Made by a program: the position numbers and the translations under genes. Below the pieces are notes generated by a model that saw only the letters and a program-made list of their open reading frames with translations, was not told the origin of the DNA and ran no database searches. Below are positions 60,195-64,000 of a DNA stretch of 64,000 nucleotides, one piece after another (the stretch's first letter is position 1; each line of letters opens with the position of its first letter). The stretch comes from Viscum album (lineage: Eukaryota > Streptophyta > Magnoliopsida > Santalales > Viscaceae): assembly GCA_963277665.1 (NCBI GenBank), contig OY728165.1, forward strand, positions 1,754,076,772 to 1,754,140,771. Direction: 5' to 3'.

Positions 60195-60355
60195 TGACGG
60201 GTGGTTACGTGACAAAACAAATAACCAGTAGTTCCGTGAATACCTGGATGGGTGGCTATGTTATAACCTCCAATGCATTGGGTATGGAAGTCGTCCATAT
60301 GGATATTCTATTTAGTGATATTTTTGGTAGTCGACCATATGGTTATTCCATTTAA
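60195..60355 (+). repeat. Short ~50-bp repeats in LTR D with a perfect 12-bp palindrome
   Basis: GTCGTCCATATGGATATTC and GTCGACCATATGGTTATTCC are two units ~50 bases apart. GGGTGGTTACGTGAC and GGGTGGCTATGTTAT are two more. CCAATGCATTGG at 60270-60281 also occurs in LTR F at 22871-22882. Confidence 0.5.
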
Positions 60356-60877
60356 ATATGATTATGTCCCAAGTTACCTTTATATGTTATGTGTCCTTTA
60401 TATAGGTTTTATGGTAATACTTCAGTTATAAAAGGTTAAGTAATGTTATTTTATTTAGCGAAGAGTGTATATTAATTCATAAAGTAGAAAAGTATTACTT
60501 ATGATAATGTATTCATGGTTTACTAGTTGTTTTGAAAAAACTAACAGTTTTCCTTCTTTGTGTATCCCTTACTATGTTTTTATGATCATCCCATGTTTTT
60601 GAAATGTTTTTCCCATTACATAATGTGGAATAGGGTCAAGGATGGGATTAACAAAAAGTCATACTGTATTAAACATGGAACTAGACATGACTATTTTTTT
60701 CAGGAGTTCGTGTTTTCTAAAAAAAATGGAAACTGTATAGAAGTGTCTACTTTGTAATCTTTTGAGATGAAATAGTTATGTCCTGATTCTCTAAAACTCT
60801 AAGCCTGAAAAGATCTTCAATGTAAATTATTCATTTAATTCGATATTATGTAAGGTATAAGGCTGGGTCCTTATAGT

Positions 60878-60888
60878 CAGTATCAGAG
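60878..60888 (+). other. Primer binding site of element D (one mismatch)
   Basis: CAGTATCAGAG, against TGGTATCAGAG, follows the LTR end by about two bases. Confidence 0.65.
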
Positions 60889-61149
60889 GTCGGTTGAGAT
60901 AACTTTAGGAGTTATGGTGTTGTTAAATAAAAGTCCATAAATTAATTTATGGTAATATTGAATTGATATATCATTTATAGATTACAATGTTTTTTCATCT
61001 AACATAGGTCTGTGTTAATAATTATTTATCATAAAGGAAACAGAGAAGCTTTTCTAGGAAGGCATACAGAATAGAATGACCTTCTAAATCACCAACCTGA
61101 GATGGTCAGAATCAGAAATGAATAGTTTGTTGCCGTGATGGCTCATTTG

Positions 61150-61350
61150 AATTAGGTGATAAATGGAATTTGTGTTTATTGATGATATTTTGGAATATTA
61201 CAAAAGTAAGGAGGAACATGAAATTCATTTAAGGGCTGTCTTAAAAACCATAAAATAAAAGAATCATTATGGGAAATTTTGCTGGTGTGATTTTTGGTTA
61301 CAAAAAATTTATTTCCTTGGTCACATTGTTTCATAAAATGATATTACTTT
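61150..61350 (+). pseudogene. pol: RT fragment of element D
   Basis: From 61163 the frame gives EFVFIDDILEYYKSKEEHEIHL, the gypsy RT palm with the catalytic VFIDDIL intact, followed by ~10 more residues and a stop. The sequence after it (to ~61330) still shows FLGHIVS from the RT thumb. Everything N-terminal to the palm is missing; only ~270 bases separate it from the primer site. Confidence 0.75.
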
Positions 61351-61589
61351 GATCCTAAAAAAACAAAAGTTGTTTAATAATGTACAAGACCCACAAATAT
61401 AACCGAGATTCATAGTTTTCATGGTTTGGCATGTTATTACCAGTGGTTTGTTGAATCTTTTTCATGGTTATCTAGTCCAATGAATAAGTCAACTCGAAAA
61501 TGTGTTAAGTTCATTTGGATATAAGAATGTGATGATTGTTTTCATGAATTGAAAAGAAGATTGGTGAATGCTCCAGTTTTAGCAATACC

Positions 61590-61860
61590 TTCCATAAATG
61601 GTGAGTTTGTTATCTATAGTGATGCTTCGTTGAAATAAATTGCTTGTGTCCTTATGCAGAATGATCAGGTAATTGTTTATGCTTCACGTCAGTTGAAACC
61701 CCATGAGTTAAATTACCCTATACATGATTTGGAATTATCTAATATTGTTTTTGCTATAACAATTTTGAGGCATCATTTGTATGGAGTGAAGTGTGAAATA
61801 TATATAGATCACAAAATTTTGAAGTATTTATTCACTCAAAAAAATTGAACATGAGACAGA
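61590..61860 (+). pseudogene. pol: RNase H domain of element D
   Basis: It reads GEFVIYSDASL (catalytic Asp in YSDAS, ~61600), a stop, then [23 protein letters not shown] (61670-61740, Glu of the active site in DLEL) and [12 protein letters not shown] (Asp in DHK). Domain order and spacing are normal for gypsy pol. It is broken by at least two stops and frame changes relative to RT and integrase. Confidence 0.8.
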
Positions 61861-62109
61861 GGTGATGGTTTGAATTAATCAAGGATTATGATTTCACGAT
61901 ACATTACAATCTTGGAAACACAAATATTGTGGTTGACACTTTGAGGTGAAAAAAGTAATGCTTCATTAACTATGTTATGTTTGGAACAAGATCCTTTGGT
62001 TTTTGATTTGATGAACTTTGGAATAGGAGTTGTTCATGCAGGAAATTTTTATATTTTGTATCAGATGTTAGTGAGATCATCTCTATCAGATAGAATAAAT
62101 CAAGAGCTT

Positions 62110-63508
62110 AAAGAAGACAATGAGTTATAGGAAAAAGGTAGAGTTGGTTCAGAAGAGTAAGTTTCTTGAATTTAACATTGATAGTGATTGTGTTTTGAGG
62201 TTTGGAAAGAGATTATGTGTGCCTTGTAAATCACAGTTGAAGAATGAGTTGTTATGTGAAGCTTCTTATTCTCTGTTTTTAGTTCATCCTAGTAGTACTA
62301 TGATGTACAGAGATATTCAAGAGTATTATTGGCGGGATGGAATGAAAAGTGATATTGCTGATTTTACTATGAATTGTTTGACTTTTTAGCAGGTTAAAGA
62401 AGAGAGGAAGTTAATAAAAGGAATTCTTCAGCCTTTACTGGTTCCATTGTGGAAATGGGAAAATATATCCATTGACTCTATTGTGGGAATAACGAAGACA
62501 TCATGAGGTAAAAATGCAATCTGATTTATTGTTGATCGATTAACCAAATATTCTCATTTTCATCCTATTCGAGATACATTGTCTCCAGATCAACTTGCTC
62601 AATTGTATGTTAAATAGATAGTCTAGTTTCATTGAGTTCCCCTATCCATTTTATATGATCGTGATCCCAGGTTTACTTCTAGAGTTTGGAAAGGCCTTCA
62701 AAAGTCATTTGGTAATGAATTAAAATTTAGTACATCTTTTCACCTGAAATTAGATGAGTAGTCAAAACAAACAATTCAGACCTTGGAGGATAAGTTACAT
62801 TCTTGTTCACTGAATTACCAGGGCATCTGTGACATACATCTTTATTTGGTTGAATTTCTATATAATAAAAATTGTCATTCTAGTGTACATATGACCCCAT
62901 TTGAGGCATTATATGGAAAGCATTGTCGAACTACAACATTTTGGGATGAAGTAGGTGAAAGGGGGATGATGGGACCAAAATTGGTTGAAGTGATGGCCGA
63001 GAAATTTCAGTTGATTCAGAATCACATGAGAACATCTCGGATCAGACAGAAAAGTTATGCAGATAACCGGGGGAAGGAGGTTTCTTTTGATTTAGGTGAT
63101 CATGTCTTTCTCTAATTTTCTCCATGGAAAAGTGAGATGCGTTTTGGTAATAAGGGAAACTTGAGTCTGAGGTTTATTGGACCTTATGAAATTTTTCAGA
63201 ATGTTGGATCAGTTTCGTATAGAGTGGCATTACCTCCATGTTTATCCCAAGTACACAATGTTTTTCATGTTTCGATGTAGAGAAAGTATATTCCAGATCC
63301 ATCTCATGTTTTGAGCACAGAGGTAGTTCGGTTGGAAAAGAATCTCTCTTATTGAGAATAACCAGTCCAGATTCGTGACCATAGAAAGCAAGTGTTTCGG
63401 GATAAAGTAATTCACCACGTAATGGTTTTGTGAAAGAACCATGTGGTTGAAGAGGCGACGTGGGAATCTGAAAATTCTATGAGGGATAAATACCCCCACT
63501 TATTTTGA
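62110..63508 (+). pseudogene. pol: Integrase and chromodomain of element D
   Basis: One frame runs to a TGA at 63506 but holds about a dozen stops. The zinc-binding region (62260-62395) has VHPSSTMMYRDI and NCLTF, with one His and one Cys replaced. The core shows the first Asp (SIDSIVG, ~62475) and the second (LYDRDPRF, ~62655). The catalytic Glu region reads DE-stop-SKQTIQTLED (62755-62790), where Lys stands in place of Glu. The tail has LSLRFIGPYEIF, QVHNVFHVSM (63165-63280) and a chromodomain ending VEEATWESENSM (63440-63480). Most changes are C-to-T or G-to-A. It is inactive; the domains place D in the Tekay/Del chromoviruses. Confidence 0.85.
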
Positions 63509-63536
63509 TAAGTAAAATTGCAAGGATGCAATACAC

Positions 63537-63547
63537 AAAAGGGGGGA
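63537..63547 (+). other. Polypurine tract of element D
   Basis: AAAAGGGGGGA lies ~30 bases after the pol stop and directly before TGTATTTAACATCCTAGG, the start of the 3' LTR. Confidence 0.8.
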
Positions 63548-64000
63548 TGTATTTAACATCCTAGGTAAATAAATAATATGAAATATTTAATATTTACTAA
63601 TATGTTTGAATTAAATATTAATTTCACTTTAAAGGGGTTTCAATGTATGATAGCATACCCGAAACGCAACAACGGGTTTCTTTGAGATCATATGTTGCAC
63701 ACTAATAATATAATATTATTTTAAATGGTAGTTTAATCCTAACCATTTTATTGGTGTAAATGATCAAAACTAACTACAATATGATTATACATGTTTGTTA
63801 AATGAAATAAATTTATCCAATAAAAGTTTGAGGTTAAAATGTGAATGAATCTAATTTTAAGCATAATTTACATTTATAGGTTGATTTACTACCTTTTAAT
63901 GGAGAACCCTATTTAAATCTAGTTTTGGACTCAATAATAAATTATAATTGACAATGTAAAATCCTTCTTTATAATGGGTACCTCAAAATTTACTTTGTGT
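63548..64000 (+). repeat. 3' LTR of element D, cut by window end
   Basis: It matches the 5' LTR start (56894 on) through CCTAGGTAAATAAA, the CGCAACAACGGGTTTC stretch and GTTGCACACTAATAATATAA, with many substitutions and small indels, so the insertion is old. About 3.5 kb should lie beyond the window. Confidence 0.85.

Larger units (their letters stand above)
56894..60875 (+). repeat. 5' LTR of element D (~3982 bp)
   Basis: It starts TGTAATATCCTAGG; the end is taken at CCTTATA, three bases before the primer site (TA has probably replaced CA). It holds a textbook TATA box (58500), a donor-like GAAG|GTAATT (58625), repeat cores at ~180-bp spacing (58860-59450) and short repeats near 60195-60355. 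The open frames at 58833-59084 and 59776-60012 lie in this LTR and are not considered genes. Confidence 0.8.
56894..64000 (+). mobile_element. Element D: chromovirus with 4-kb LTRs, gag/protease/most of RT deleted
   Basis: 5' LTR 56894-60875, primer site, a short interior with RT end, RNase H, integrase and chromodomain, purine tract, and the start of the 3' LTR from 63548, cut by the window end. The two LTR starts match over the ~450 bases available. The deletion removes everything from the leader to the RT palm, opposite to A, B and C, which kept gag and lost the enzymes. All frames carry stops. Confidence 0.85.

Noticed and set aside
58833..60355. Small frames of 60-105 codons within LTR D
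   Set aside because: They lie in the LTR over repeat cores on both strands. None is recognised and none is supported by context.
1..64000. Host genes, tRNA and rRNA genes
   Set aside because: I read both strands for conserved gene families and RNA genes and found none. The only tRNA-related sequences are primer sites of the retroelements.

Overview
The window looks like repeat-dominated nuclear DNA from a seed plant with a large genome. I see no host protein-coding gene, tRNA, rRNA or CRISPR array. The plant assignment rests on Ty3/gypsy chromoviruses of Tekay/Del type (CCHC gag, integrase tail plus chromodomain, LTRs of 3-4 kb, primer sites complementary to initiator tRNA-Met), decayed Ty1/copia pieces, and AT-rich filler between them. 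The species cannot be named from the sequence. Elements are called A to F here.

Largest structure: positions 1-14848 and 24561-39404 are two copies of the same DNA. The simplest reading is a head-to-tail tandem duplication with a unit of about 24.56 kb. Unit 2 runs 14849-39404, unit 1 ends at 14848, and the first ~9.7 kb of unit 1 lie upstream of the window. The copies differ by roughly 1-2% in AT-rich flanks (by eye).

Each unit carries one complete but coding-dead LTR element: A at 2318-12677 and B at 26876-37234. Both have the same 5-bp target duplication (ATTTT), LTRs of 3.9-4.0 kb and an interior of only ~2.5 kb. The interior keeps gag (with zinc knuckle), a scrap of protease, and the integrase tail with chromodomain. 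Reverse transcriptase, RNase H and the integrase core are gone. A and B sit in a decayed Ty1/copia element (RNase H, purine tract).

Unit 2 begins with element E (minus strand): a truncated gypsy gag-pol (14849-18379), a leader, a primer site and a 5' LTR. That LTR is interrupted by F, a probable solo LTR (20567-23363).

39405-48901 is AT-rich, with Ty1/copia fossils and a ~190-bp repeat. 48902-55483 is element C (minus strand), a diverged relative of A/B with the same gag-plus-integrase-tail layout. 56894-64000 is element D (plus strand), a chromovirus with a 4-kb LTR that lost gag, protease and most of RT but keeps decayed RNase H, integrase and chromodomain; its 3' LTR runs off the window.

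The most interesting signal is a shared LTR plan seen in several families: promoter, short leader with a splice-donor-like site, a series of imperfect palindromes at ~165-195-bp spacing, then a ~40-60-bp tandem array. In A, B, C and E a splice-acceptor-like site lies 1-5 nt before the gag ATG. Splicing would remove the structured leader and the primer site, which suggests separate gag-translation and genomic RNAs.
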